NCBI GenBank assembly: GCA_029554865.1
Contig: JAKPUX010000025.1
Coordinates: forward strand, 1-64,000
Source: a bacterium
GTDB taxonomy: Bacteria > Zhuqueibacterota > Zhuqueibacteria > Residuimicrobiales > Residuimicrobiaceae
Direction: 5' to 3'
Length of the DNA stretch: 64,000 bases
Every line of letters starts with the position of its first letter. Position 1 is the stretch's first letter. The position numbers and the translations under genes are program-made. This document shows positions 45,759-54,734 of the stretch, one piece after another. The notes below the pieces were generated by a model. The model saw nothing but the letters and a program-made list of their open reading frames with translations. It ran no database searches and was not told the origin of the DNA.

Positions 45759-46232
45759 GTGAACGAGAAGAGGCAGTGGCGTGATGAGGTGGCGCGTTTT
45801 TTAGCCACGACTTTATACACCGGTTATTTTCCTGTCGCCCCGGGGACTGTGGGCGCGGCTGCAGCTGTTCTGCTGCTCTGGTTCGTCGGCATGGATCAGG
45901 GATTCCTCCTGCTCGGCCTGGTGCTGCTTACCACCCTGATCGGCGTCTGGGCGGCCGGTCGGGCGGAGGCCCTCTGGCAGGAAACGGATCCGGGCCGGGT
46001 GAACCTGGACGAAGTGGCGGGCATGATGGTCTCGCTGCTTTTTTTGCCTCGCACCGGGGTGGTCTTTATTCTGGCCTTCGTCGCCTTTCGTGTTTTTGAC
46101 ATCCTCAAGCCGGTGCCAGTGAGCACGGCGGAGAGGCTGCCGCGCGGCTGGGGCATTATGGCGGATGATATCGTGGCCGGGATTTACGCCAATATCGTCC
46201 TGCAGCTGGTTGTTTATTTCAGGCTGTTCTGA
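45759..46232 (+). CDS. pgpA: Phosphatidylglycerophosphatase A
   Basis: Removes the terminal phosphate from phosphatidylglycerol phosphate to make phosphatidylglycerol at the inner membrane. The 157-residue protein has several hydrophobic helices and the PgpA motifs FPVAPGTVGAAAA, NLDEVAGMMVSL, FRVFDILKPVPVSTAERL and MADDIVAGIYANI. The start is GTG with AGGGAA upstream. cinA begins 20 bases after its stop. Confidence 0.93.
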   Translation: MNEKRQWRDEVARFLATTLYTGYFPVAPGTVGAAAAVLLLWFVGMDQGFLLLGLVLLTTLIGVWAAGRAEALWQETDPGRVNLDEVAGMMVSLLFLPRTGVVFILAFVAFRVFDILKPVPVSTAERLPRGWGIMADDIVAGIYANIVLQLVVYFRLF

Positions 46233-46251
46233 AAGGCCGACGGGAGGCTGG

Positions 46252-47499
46252 ATGCGCATTGAGGTGATCTCCATCGGTGATGAACTGCTCATCGGCCAAA
46301 CGATAAATACCAATGCAGCCTGGATCGGGCAGGAGCTGCTTGAGGCCGGGATGGAAGTGGGCCGGGTCACAACGGTGGGTGACGGCCTCGGCCAGATCAA
46401 GCAGGCCCTGGCCGAGGCTGCCGGGAGGGCTGATTACATCCTGGTGACCGGGGGGTTGGGGCCGACCAACGATGATATCACCCGCACGGCGGCGTGTGAA
46501 TATTTCGGCGTGGGCCTGATCCGCGATGAGGCCACCCTCGACCACATCAGAAGGCTTTTCAAGCGCCGCAACCTGCCGATGGCCAGCGTCAATGAGAGCC
46601 AGGCCCTGGTGCCGGAAACGGCGCGGTTGATGCAGAATGACCGCGGTACGGCGCCGGGATATATCTTTGAACGGGATGGCCGTCATTATTATTTCATGCC
46701 GGGGGTTCCCTACGAGATGAAGGCGATGATGACGGCGGTTGTACTGCCTGAGCTGCAAAAGGCGAAGGGGGGACAGGTCATCCTCACCCACCACATCGCC
46801 ACCATCGGCATCGCCGAGAGTTCCCTCTATGAACAGATCGGCGGCATTCCGGAAATCGAGGCCCTGGTCCGCCTCGCCTTTCTGCCCAGTCCCTCCGGGG
46901 TTCGTATTCGCCTCAATGCCATGGGCGAGCATGAGGAGGAGGTGCGCGCGCGAATGGCGAGGGCTGTGGAGCGGGTATGCTGCAACATTCGTCCCTACAT
47001 CTTCGCCGAGCGCAACATTCCCCTGGAGCAGGCCCTGGCCGAGGAGCTGATCAGTCGGCAGGAGCATCTTGGGGTTGCCGAGTCGTGCACCGGTGGGCTG
47101 ATTGCCAACAAGTTCACCAATCTCGCCGGCAGCTCGCGCTTTTTTGAACGAGGGCTGGTCACCTACAGCAATGAGGCCAAGATCCAGTTTCTGGGTGTGC
47201 CGGAAGACCTCATCGCCCTGCACGGAGCGGTCAGCGCCCCCGTGGCCGAGGCGATGGCTGAAGGGGTGGTCCGGGTGAGCGGGACCGATCATGGCCTCTC
47301 CGTCACCGGCATTGCCGGCCCGGATGGAGGCACCCCGGAGAAACCGGTCGGGCTGGTGTATGTGGGCTATGCCGGGAAGGGGGGGGCGGCGGTGGAGGAG
47401 CATCGTGTGATCTCGGGCGACCGGCTGGTCAACAAGGAGCGTTTCGCCTATATTGCCATGAATCTGCTGCGCAAGCAGCTCTTCAATCTGCAGACCTGA
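46252..47499 (+). CDS. cinA: CinA: molybdopterin-like domain plus NMN deamidase
   Basis: The N-terminal half (about 1-170) is the MoaB-like COG1058 domain with ADP-ribose pyrophosphatase activity in relatives (SIGDELLIGQTINTN, TGGLGPTNDDITRTA). The C-terminal half (about 265-410) is PncC, nicotinamide-nucleotide amidase (VAESCTGGLIANKFTNLAG, VTGIAGPDGGTPEKPVG). It recycles NAD breakdown products and in some bacteria is linked to competence and recA. I chose ATG 46252, with GGGAGG upstream; a longer frame has no family similarity. The stop overlaps the thpR start (TGATG). Confidence 0.94.
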   Translation: MRIEVISIGDELLIGQTINTNAAWIGQELLEAGMEVGRVTTVGDGLGQIKQALAEAAGRADYILVTGGLGPTNDDITRTAACEYFGVGLIRDEATLDHIRRLFKRRNLPMASVNESQALVPETARLMQNDRGTAPGYIFERDGRHYYFMPGVPYEMKAMMTAVVLPELQKAKGGQVILTHHIATIGIAESSLYEQIGGIPEIEALVRLAFLPSPSGVRIRLNAMGEHEEEVRARMARAVERVCCNIRPYIFAERNIPLEQALAEELISRQEHLGVAESCTGGLIANKFTNLAGSSRFFERGLVTYSNEAKIQFLGVPEDLIALHGAVSAPVAEAMAEGVVRVSGTDHGLSVTGIAGPDGGTPEKPVGLVYVGYAGKGGAAVEEHRVISGDRLVNKERFAYIAMNLLRKQLFNLQT

Positions 47500-48059
47500 T
47501 GGCGACCCTGCGCACATTCATCTGCATCGAGTTGTCCGAAAAGGTCCGGGAGCGGATTGCGGAGCTGCAGCAGCAGCTCAAACCGCTGGGAAGCGGCGTC
47601 AGCTGGACCCGTCCGGAAGGGATCCATCTCACGTTGAAATTTCTCGGCGATATCGAGTCGGCTCGGGTGGCCGACATAGCCGGTGCAGTGGAGCGAGCGG
47701 CTCAGGGGGTGGCCCCGTTCAGGATCACAGTGGCCGGGACGGGCGGATTTCCCAATCTGAGCAGGCCGCGGGTGCTGTGGGTGGGCATTGAGAGCAGCGC
47801 CAGCGCGCTGTTCGTCGTACAGTCACAGATCGAAATCGAGCTGGCCAGACTGGGGTATCCCCGGGAGGAACGGCGCTTTTCTCCCCATCTGACCCTGGGG
47901 CGGGTAAAATCGCCCGAGGCGGTGCGGGAGATCTGCCGGGAGCTGCTGCAGCGCTCATTTGCCCCGGTTACCTTCACTGCCGGCTCGATCATCATCATGC
48001 GCAGTGATCTTAAACCGGATGGCGCACTCTATACGCCGTTGAGAACCATCGAACTATAA
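47499..48059 (+). CDS. thpR: RNA 2',3'-cyclic phosphodiesterase
   Basis: A 2H-phosphoesterase (LigT/ThpR) of 186 residues that opens 2',3'-cyclic phosphates. Both HxT motifs are intact: HLT at 43-45 and HLT at 130-132. It is coupled to cinA by a one-base overlap and is followed by recA after 15 bases. The cinA-thpR-recA order is common in bacteria. Confidence 0.94.
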   Translation: MATLRTFICIELSEKVRERIAELQQQLKPLGSGVSWTRPEGIHLTLKFLGDIESARVADIAGAVERAAQGVAPFRITVAGTGGFPNLSRPRVLWVGIESSASALFVVQSQIEIELARLGYPREERRFSPHLTLGRVKSPEAVREICRELLQRSFAPVTFTAGSIIIMRSDLKPDGALYTPLRTIEL

Positions 48060-48074
48060 AGAGCAGGTGCCCTT

Positions 48075-49118
48075 ATGCCAGAAGAGAGAGATGAAAAGCG
48101 CAAAGCGCTTGAGTTGGCCATGACCCAGATCGACCGGCAGTATGGCAAGGGGTCGATCATGTGGCTTGGCGAGGACAAAAAGATTCCCATCGATGTAATT
48201 TCGACCGGATCGATTTCTCTGGATGCCGCTCTGGGAGTGGGCGGGGTGCCGCGTGGGCGCATCATCGAGATTTTCGGCCCCGAATCGTCGGGCAAGACCA
48301 CCCTGGCCCTGCACGTCATCGCCGAGGCACAAAAGGCGGGCGGTCTGGCGGCTTTTGTCGACGCCGAGCATGCCCTGGATGCCCATTATGCCAATCTGCT
48401 GGGTGTGGATACGGAGAATTTGCTCATTTCCCAGCCGGACACCGGCGAGCAGGCCCTGGAGATCACCGAAACCCTGGTGCGCAGCGGGGCGCTGGATGTG
48501 GTGGTGATCGATTCTGTTGCCGCCCTGGTGCCGCGCGCCGAGATCGAGGGGGAGATGGGTGATGCCCAGATGGGTCTGCAGGCGCGCCTGATGTCGCAGG
48601 CCATGCGCAAGCTCACCGCTGCAATCAGCAAGTCCAAAACCTGTGTGGTTTTTATCAACCAGATCCGCGAAAAAATCGGCGTCATGTTTGGCAGCCCGGA
48701 AACCACGACCGGCGGCCGCGCCCTCAAGTTCTACTCCTCGGTCCGTCTCGATATCCGCCGGACGGCATCCATCAAGGAGGGAGAGAACGTCATCGGCAAC
48801 CGGACCAAGGTGAAGGTGGTGAAGAACAAGGTCGCGCCCCCCTTCCGGGAGGCGGAATTCGACATCATTTACGGCCAGGGCATCTCCAAGATCGGCGATC
48901 TTCTCGATCTGGCGGTCAACATGAACATCGTCGAGAAAAGCGGGACCTGGTTCTCCTACAAGGAGGAGCGTCTCGGTCAGGGCCGGGAGAATGTGCGCAA
49001 GTACCTCGATCAGAATCCCGAGCTGCTGGCGACGATCGAAAAAGGGGTGCGTCAGAATCTGGGCCTCTTTCCGGGCGCAGGCGGGGAGGAGGCCGGGGAG
49101 AAGGCCGAAAAGAAGTAA
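48075..49118 (+). CDS. recA: Recombinase RecA
   Basis: The central homologous recombination ATPase. P-loop GPESSGKT is at 68-75. The [16 protein letters not shown] and [20 protein letters not shown] stretches, both conserved in RecA, are present, and the tail is acidic/lysine-rich. 347 residues, no intein. AGCAGGTG precedes the ATG. I saw no LexA box of the E. coli or Bacillus type upstream, because the gene abuts thpR. Confidence 0.97.
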   Translation: MPEERDEKRKALELAMTQIDRQYGKGSIMWLGEDKKIPIDVISTGSISLDAALGVGGVPRGRIIEIFGPESSGKTTLALHVIAEAQKAGGLAAFVDAEHALDAHYANLLGVDTENLLISQPDTGEQALEITETLVRSGALDVVVIDSVAALVPRAEIEGEMGDAQMGLQARLMSQAMRKLTAAISKSKTCVVFINQIREKIGVMFGSPETTTGGRALKFYSSVRLDIRRTASIKEGENVIGNRTKVKVVKNKVAPPFREAEFDIIYGQGISKIGDLLDLAVNMNIVEKSGTWFSYKEERLGQGRENVRKYLDQNPELLATIEKGVRQNLGLFPGAGGEEAGEKAEKK

Positions 49119-49145
49119 CCCGGCCGCGCGGGAGGGAGAGGAACC

Positions 49146-49784
49146 ATGGCTGAGATGCGCACCGTCACGGGGATTGAGATGCAGAAGAGGGATGCCCAGC
49201 GCATCTCCATCTTTCTTGACGGCGAGTTCGCTTTCGGCCTCCACCAGGATGTCTTGCTCGAGAGCGGGATAGCCAGGGGGGACAGGCTGAGCGAGGAACG
49301 CATCGAGGCGATCCTCGCCCTCGAGCAGAAGCGGCGGGCGAAAGAGAAGGCGCTGCGGCTGCTTTCGGTGCGCAGCCGCAGCCGCAAGGAGCTGGCCGAC
49401 CGCCTCAGGCAGGCCAAGTTCAGCCCCGAGGCGATCGAATACACTCTGGGGGAGATGGAACGGCTCGGCTTTCTCAATGACGGCGACTTTGCCCAAGCCT
49501 GGGGGCGCAACCGCACAGCGACCCGCCCGGCAGGGGCCTTTATGCTGCGCCAGGAGCTGCGCCGGAAAGGAGTGGCCGAGGAGGATATCGAAAAAGGGCT
49601 CCAGGCGGCCTTTCGGGAGAGCAGCGAGGCGGAGGTGGCCCGCGAGCTGGCGATCCGTCGCAAGCAAACCCTCGCGGCACTGCCCGAGGAGAAGGCGAGG
49701 AAGCGGCTGCAGGATTTTTTACTACGCCGGGGATTCGGCTGGGATCTGGTCAGCGAGCTGATGGAGGAGTGGGAGCGCCTCTGA
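49146..49784 (+). CDS. recX: Regulatory protein RecX
   Basis: Binds RecA filaments and limits recombination. The 212-residue protein has three repeated three-helix units, with KALRLLSVRSRSRKELADRL as the first and LGFLNDGDFAQAWGRNR as the junction. A ~60-residue N-terminal extension (FLDGEFAFGLHQDVLL) is typical of longer RecX proteins. It lies 27 bases after recA. Confidence 0.92.
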   Translation: MAEMRTVTGIEMQKRDAQRISIFLDGEFAFGLHQDVLLESGIARGDRLSEERIEAILALEQKRRAKEKALRLLSVRSRSRKELADRLRQAKFSPEAIEYTLGEMERLGFLNDGDFAQAWGRNRTATRPAGAFMLRQELRRKGVAEEDIEKGLQAAFRESSEAEVARELAIRRKQTLAALPEEKARKRLQDFLLRRGFGWDLVSELMEEWERL

Positions 49785-49884
49785 CCGAAATTTTATTCCG
49801 CACTATCGAGTTGTATAAGTAATTATGGGTATCCGCAGGGTAACCTGGCTTTCTAATGAGCAAGAGAAGGAACCGATCCAATAT

Positions 49885-52527
49885 ATGACTTCCCAGGAGA
49901 TACGTCAGAGTTTTCTTGATTTTTTTAAAAGCAAGAACCATCATATTGTCCCCAGTGCACCAGTGGTGCCGCAGGATGATCCGACCCTGCTTTTCACCAA
50001 CGCCGGCATGAACCAGTTCAAGGATGTTTTTCTCGGCCTGCGGCAGCGGCAGTGGGCGCGAGTCGCCGATTCACAGAAATGCATCCGGGTCTCCGGCAAG
50101 CACAACGATCTCGAGGAGGTCGGCCGGGACACCTATCATCATACCTTTTTCGAGATGCTCGGCAACTGGTCCTTCGGCGACTATTTCAAGGCTGAAGCCA
50201 TCGAATGGGCCTGGGAGCTGCTGACCGGGGTCTGGCATCTGCCCGCGGACAAGCTATACGCCACGGTCTTCGCCGGGGATGAGCTCGACAAGGTGCCGGG
50301 GGATGAGGAGGCGGCGGAATACTGGGCGAGCCGCACTGCCATTGACCCCGCGCATATTCTTCGTTTCGGCAAGAAGGACAATTTCTGGGAGATGGGCGAG
50401 AGTGGTCCTTGCGGCCCCTGCTCCGAAATCCACATTGACCGCGGTCCCGGTTTTTGCACCAACACCGATCCCGGCCATGTCTGCGCGGTCAACAGTGGCT
50501 GTGCGCGTTTTATTGAGCTGTGGAATCTGGTCTTCATCCAGTACAATCGGGACGAAGAGGGGGTTCTCAACACCCTTCCGGCCAGGCATGTCGACACCGG
50601 CGCCGGTTTCGAGCGCTTGGTTTCGGTGCTGCAAAAGACCCGCTCCAATTATGACATCGATCTTTTCGTTCCGATCATCGCCGAGATCTCGCGGGTGACC
50701 GGGCGTCCCTACGGGGAGGGGGAAGAAGGCGTCGCGTTCCGGGTTTTATGTGATCACATCCGTGCCCTCTCCTTTGCCATCGCCGACGGGGCAATACCCG
50801 GCAATGAGGGGCGGGGCTACGTTCTGCGCCGCATTCTGCGCCGCGCCGCCCGTTTCGGCCGCCTCCTGGGCATGCGCGAGCCGTTCATCTACAAACTGGT
50901 GAAGCCCCTGGCCGATTCGATGGGGGAGGCCTATCCGGAGCTGCGGCAGCGTCAATCCCATATTGAACGCGTCATCCGCTCCGAAGAGGAGAGCTTTGGG
51001 CGCACCCTTGACCGCGGCATCGAGATTTTTGAGGAGAAAGCGGCGGCGAGCCCGGGAGGGGTACTCTCCGGCCGCGATGCCTTCCTGCTTCATGACACCT
51101 ACGGCTTCCCGCTCGACCTCACCCAGTTGATGGCGGCGGAGAAAAACCTCAGCGTGGACGTGGCCGGCTTTGAGGCAGAGATGGAGGAGCAGCGGCAGCG
51201 TTCTTCGCGCGCCCGCGATGTCAGCTATGAGAAGATCGAGGTCGATGCCGTGATGGGGGAGGGTTCGCAGTTCAGGGGCTACCAGGTTGACATCCTGGAG
51301 ACCGAGCTCATCCATTATGAACCGGGGCGGATCGTCCTGCGAGAGAGTCCCTTTTATGCAGAATCGGGCGGTCAGGTCGGCGACCGCGGTGAGATCGGCA
51401 ACGACCATTTTCGTTTTGCCGTCGAGACCACAAAGCATGTCGGGGAGCACATTGTCCATTTTGGTGAGCTCAGGGAGGGAAGCGCGCCTGTTCCGGGTGA
51501 GCGGGTTGAGGCCAGTATTGATGCGGAGAGGCGGCGGGCGACCGAGCGCAATCATACGGTCACTCATCTTGTTCACCGCGCCCTGCGGACGGTGTTGGGC
51601 GAACATGTCCAGCAGGCCGGCTCGCTGGTGGCGCCTGATTACATGCGTTTTGATTTCACCCATTTCGAGAAAATGAGCGCGGAGCAGATCCGCGCGGTTG
51701 AGGATATAGTCAACCGGGAGATCCTGCAGAATCGCCCGGTGCATTGGCAGGTGATGCCGATCGAGGAGGCCAAGGCGCTCGGGGCTATGGCCCTCTTCGG
51801 CGAGAAATATGGGGACGAGGTGCGCATGGTTGAGGTGCAGGATTTTTCCCGCGAGCTTTGCGGGGGCACCCATGTACGCGCCACCGGGGAGATCGGCCTT
51901 TTTGTCCTGCGCGGGGAATCGGCCATCGCCGCCGGGGTACGGCGGCTGGAGTGCCTCACCGGAGAGTCCGCCCGCGCATGGCTGCAGGGCAGGGCGGACA
52001 TCGCCGCGCAGAGCGCGGTCCTGCTGGGCTGCCGTGACGAGGAGGTGGTTGAACGGCTGGAGCGGCTTCAGCAGGAGCGCAAGGCGTTGGAGGGGGAGAT
52101 GCGCAAACTTCGCCACTCCACTTCCCGGGATATTGTCGGCGAACTGGTGCGCGGGGCGCACAAGGTCGCTGGCATCAGTGTAGCGGCGGCGCAGATCGAG
52201 GCTGCGGGGGTTGACGAACTGAAGCAGACAGCGGATCTGCTGCGTGAAGGCCTGCAGAGCGGCGTCGGCGTACTGGCGGCTGTTATTGGTGATAAGGTCC
52301 AGTTCGTCTGCGTCGTGACCAAAGATCTGGTCGAGGGGCGCAAGCTCAAGGCTGGGGATATCGTCCGCGAGATTGCGGCGGTTGCGGGTGGCAGCGGGGG
52401 CGGCAGCCCCCACATGGCTCTTGCCGGGGCCAGGGATGCCGGCAAGATCGCCGAGGCCCTGAATGGGGTGGAGAAGATCATCGCTGAAATGATCACAAGG
52501 TTGGAGCCCGGCGCTACCCAGGGCTGA
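49885..52527 (+). CDS. alaS: Alanyl-tRNA synthetase
   Basis: Class II synthetase of 880 residues. The catalytic domain opens TSQEIRQSFLDFF and has FTNAGMNQFKDVFLG. The editing domain has the zinc motifs HTVTHLVH and CGGTHV. A C-Ala domain with GGGSPHMALAGA ends the protein. I chose ATG 49885, which gives the standard N-terminus and has AAGGA 13 bases upstream. An in-frame ATG 60 bases earlier has no ribosome site and adds unrelated residues. The upstream TATAAG (49814-49819) may belong to its promoter, but no good -35 box is seen. Confidence 0.96.
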   Translation: MTSQEIRQSFLDFFKSKNHHIVPSAPVVPQDDPTLLFTNAGMNQFKDVFLGLRQRQWARVADSQKCIRVSGKHNDLEEVGRDTYHHTFFEMLGNWSFGDYFKAEAIEWAWELLTGVWHLPADKLYATVFAGDELDKVPGDEEAAEYWASRTAIDPAHILRFGKKDNFWEMGESGPCGPCSEIHIDRGPGFCTNTDPGHVCAVNSGCARFIELWNLVFIQYNRDEEGVLNTLPARHVDTGAGFERLVSVLQKTRSNYDIDLFVPIIAEISRVTGRPYGEGEEGVAFRVLCDHIRALSFAIADGAIPGNEGRGYVLRRILRRAARFGRLLGMREPFIYKLVKPLADSMGEAYPELRQRQSHIERVIRSEEESFGRTLDRGIEIFEEKAAASPGGVLSGRDAFLLHDTYGFPLDLTQLMAAEKNLSVDVAGFEAEMEEQRQRSSRARDVSYEKIEVDAVMGEGSQFRGYQVDILETELIHYEPGRIVLRESPFYAESGGQVGDRGEIGNDHFRFAVETTKHVGEHIVHFGELREGSAPVPGERVEASIDAERRRATERNHTVTHLVHRALRTVLGEHVQQAGSLVAPDYMRFDFTHFEKMSAEQIRAVEDIVNREILQNRPVHWQVMPIEEAKALGAMALFGEKYGDEVRMVEVQDFSRELCGGTHVRATGEIGLFVLRGESAIAAGVRRLECLTGESARAWLQGRADIAAQSAVLLGCRDEEVVERLERLQQERKALEGEMRKLRHSTSRDIVGELVRGAHKVAGISVAAAQIEAAGVDELKQTADLLREGLQSGVGVLAAVIGDKVQFVCVVTKDLVEGRKLKAGDIVREIAAVAGGSGGGSPHMALAGARDAGKIAEALNGVEKIIAEMITRLEPGATQG

Positions 52528-52558
52528 TCGTCACTCACCAACTAATATGAGGTAGTCC

Positions 52559-53302
52559 GTGAAGGTTTATGAGCAGCTTCTGCAGATCAGGGAGGAAAAG
52601 GGCGCCGGCTATCTGGTGTTGATTGATCCGGACAAGCAGAGCATGCAGGAGGCGATCGAGCTGGCACGGGTGTGCAGCGAGAGCGGGGTTGACGGTCTGC
52701 TGCTGGGCGGCAGTCTGATGTTCACCCATATTTTTGATGATCTGATCAAGGGCATCAAGACCGCCTCTCCACTGCCCCTGATCATTTTTCCGGGCAGCAC
52801 GCGTCAGCTCTCCCCCTATGCGAATGCCATACTTTATCTTTCGCTCATCAGCGGGCGCAATGCCTATTACATCATCGGCGACCAGGTGCTGGCCGCGCCG
52901 ATAATCAAGTCGATGAATCTGGAAGCCATTTCCACCGCTTATATGCTGATCGAATCGGGAAATATCACTTCCGCACAATTTCTCAGCGATACGCGCCCGA
53001 TACCAAGGGAGAAGCCCGACATCTCCGTCGCCCACGCGATGGCTGCGGAGCTTTTGGGAATGCGCATGATCTATCTGGAGGCGGGCAGCGGGGCGCATCT
53101 CTCGGTGCCTGAAGAACATATCGCTGCCATCTGCCGCTACACCTCCCTTCCTGTCATCGTCGGCGGCGGCATCCGCGCCCCTGAAGAGGCGGCGCGCAAG
53201 GTGGCGGCAGGGGCGAGTTTTATCGTGACCGGCAATGTCATCGAAAAGAACCGCGATCGCGCCCTGATCAGCGCCTTTGCCGATTCCATTCACACCAGGT
53301 AG
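52559..53302 (+). CDS. Geranylgeranylglyceryl phosphate synthase (PcrB/GGGPS)
   Basis: The family joins a prenyl diphosphate to sn-glycerol-1-phosphate, the first committed step of archaeal ether lipids; Bacillus PcrB uses heptaprenyl diphosphate. The 247-residue TIM barrel has LIDPDK (21-26, the metal-binding Asp pair), FPGSTRQLSP (77-86), YLEAGSGA (172-179) and the phosphate-binding VGGGIR (201-206) and VTGNVIE (223-229). It resembles the group II enzymes of FCB bacteria. The start is GTG with GAGGTA 7 bases upstream, 31 bases after alaS. No other archaeal-lipid gene is in the window. Confidence 0.9.
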   Translation: MKVYEQLLQIREEKGAGYLVLIDPDKQSMQEAIELARVCSESGVDGLLLGGSLMFTHIFDDLIKGIKTASPLPLIIFPGSTRQLSPYANAILYLSLISGRNAYYIIGDQVLAAPIIKSMNLEAISTAYMLIESGNITSAQFLSDTRPIPREKPDISVAHAMAAELLGMRMIYLEAGSGAHLSVPEEHIAAICRYTSLPVIVGGGIRAPEEAARKVAAGASFIVTGNVIEKNRDRALISAFADSIHTR

Positions 53303-53328
53303 TACTAATCAGGGCGGACGGGAGGTTT

Positions 53329-54123
53329 ATGGTTCTGGTCGATACACATGCGCATTTGCTGCCCTTCTGGGATGATGGAGCGGACAGGTGGGATACGGCA
53401 CTGGGGATGCTGCGCGCAGCGGAGGAGGACGAGATCGGGGCGGTGGTCTGCACCCCGCACATCCTTTCGCCCAAGGACATGGAGCATGAGGATGCCCTCT
53501 GGGTGCGCTACGAAGAGCTGGTGGGGCGTTCCGCCGAGGCGGGTCTGAAAGTGAAGATTCACATGGGCAGCGAGCTTTTCGCGCATCCCGGCATCGACCT
53601 GAAGCGCAGAATAGCCACCCCGGCGCAGAACGGCCGCTATTTTCTCGTGGAGTTTCCAATGGGTTCGATGCCCGATTTTGTTCTCAAGGGCTTTTTCACC
53701 CAGATTGGCAAGGAGTACACCCCGGTCATTGCCCATCCGGAGCGTTATGCAAGGATCATCCAGAATCCCCGGGAGGCCATGATCCTGGTCGAGAAGGGGG
53801 CACTTTTACAGATCAACGCCGGGAGTCTGCTTGGGGTCTTTGGCGGAGCGATCAAGGAGACGGCGGTCAAACTGCTCGATGCCAACCTGGTGCACATGGT
53901 CGCCTCAGACGCCCACGACCTCAAGGCGCGGCCGCTGCGGCTGCAGCCGGCTTTTACAGTGGTGGCGGAAAAGTACGGCCGCGAGAAGGCGCAGAGGCTT
54001 TTTGCTGACAATCCTGCCCGCATTTTGCGCGGGGAGGATGTGATCGCGGATCCTCCCCGTCCGATCGAGGAGGCCCCCAAGCGCGGCTTCTGGCAGCGGC
54101 TGGAGATCATGACCAAAAAATAG
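53329..54123 (+). CDS. CpsB/YwqE-type PHP-domain phosphatase
   Basis: A metal-dependent PHP-family tyrosine phosphatase, normally the partner of bacterial tyrosine kinases that control capsule export. Metal-site motifs are DTHAHLLP (5-12), DDGADRW, CTPHILSP, GSELFAH, HPERYARI and SDAHDL. It is 264 residues long with a basic C-terminus. GGGAGG precedes the ATG. The kinase partner is not nearby; the downstream gene is a sedoheptulose-phosphate isomerase homologue, so a surface-glycan role is plausible. Confidence 0.85.
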   Translation: MVLVDTHAHLLPFWDDGADRWDTALGMLRAAEEDEIGAVVCTPHILSPKDMEHEDALWVRYEELVGRSAEAGLKVKIHMGSELFAHPGIDLKRRIATPAQNGRYFLVEFPMGSMPDFVLKGFFTQIGKEYTPVIAHPERYARIIQNPREAMILVEKGALLQINAGSLLGVFGGAIKETAVKLLDANLVHMVASDAHDLKARPLRLQPAFTVVAEKYGREKAQRLFADNPARILRGEDVIADPPRPIEEAPKRGFWQRLEIMTKK

Positions 54124-54131
54124 CGCAGGAT

Positions 54132-54716
54132 ATGGAAAGACTGACTTTTATAGAAGAGCAGATGAGAGAGAGCGTGGAGCTGTTCGAGGCCATCCGCCGC
54201 GAAATGGGGCCGGCGATCAGCCGCGGTGCGGAGATGATGATCGACACCCTGCGCAGCGGCGGCAAGCTCCTCATCTGCGGCAACGGCGGCAGCGCTGCGG
54301 ATGCCCAGCATTTCGCCGCGGAGCTGGTGGGCCGGCTGCAGCGGGAGCGCAAGGCCCTGCCGGCGATCGCGTTGACCACGGACACCTCCATTCTCACCGC
54401 TGTGGGTAATGACTATGGTTTTGCCAAAATTTTCCGCAGGCAGGTAGAGGCCTGGGGTCAGCCGGGCGATCTGCTGCTGGCGATCAGCACCAGCGGCAAT
54501 TCACCCAATGTTCTGGAGGCTATCGCTGCGGCTCGGGCGCAAGGCATGCAGGTTCTCTCCCTGGCGGGACGAAGCGGCGGCGAGATGGCCGGCCTCTCCG
54601 ATCTGGCGTTGGTGATGCCGGCGCGCAGCTCCCAGCACATTCAGGAGGGGCATATCGCCATCATCCACATCTGGTGCGCCCTTGTTGAGGAGAGTCTGTG
54701 TCCTCCTGTATCCTAA
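54132..54716 (+). CDS. gmhA: Phosphoheptose isomerase-like SIS protein
   Basis: GmhA converts sedoheptulose-7-phosphate to D-glycero-D-manno-heptose-7-phosphate for lipopolysaccharide core or S-layer glycans. The SIS fold carries CGNGGSAADAQHFAAELVGR (near 49-68), then TSGNSPNVLEA and, near the end, QEGHIAIIH with the metal-site His. The 194-residue length is standard. It begins 8 bases after the PHP phosphatase stop. Confidence 0.92.
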   Translation: MERLTFIEEQMRESVELFEAIRREMGPAISRGAEMMIDTLRSGGKLLICGNGGSAADAQHFAAELVGRLQRERKALPAIALTTDTSILTAVGNDYGFAKIFRRQVEAWGQPGDLLLAISTSGNSPNVLEAIAAARAQGMQVLSLAGRSGGEMAGLSDLALVMPARSSQHIQEGHIAIIHIWCALVEESLCPPVS

Positions 54717-54734
54717 TCCAGAGTCATCCATCGA

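Noticed and set aside
49825-49884. Earlier ATG start for alaS
   Set aside because: No ribosome site and an unrelated 20-residue extension.
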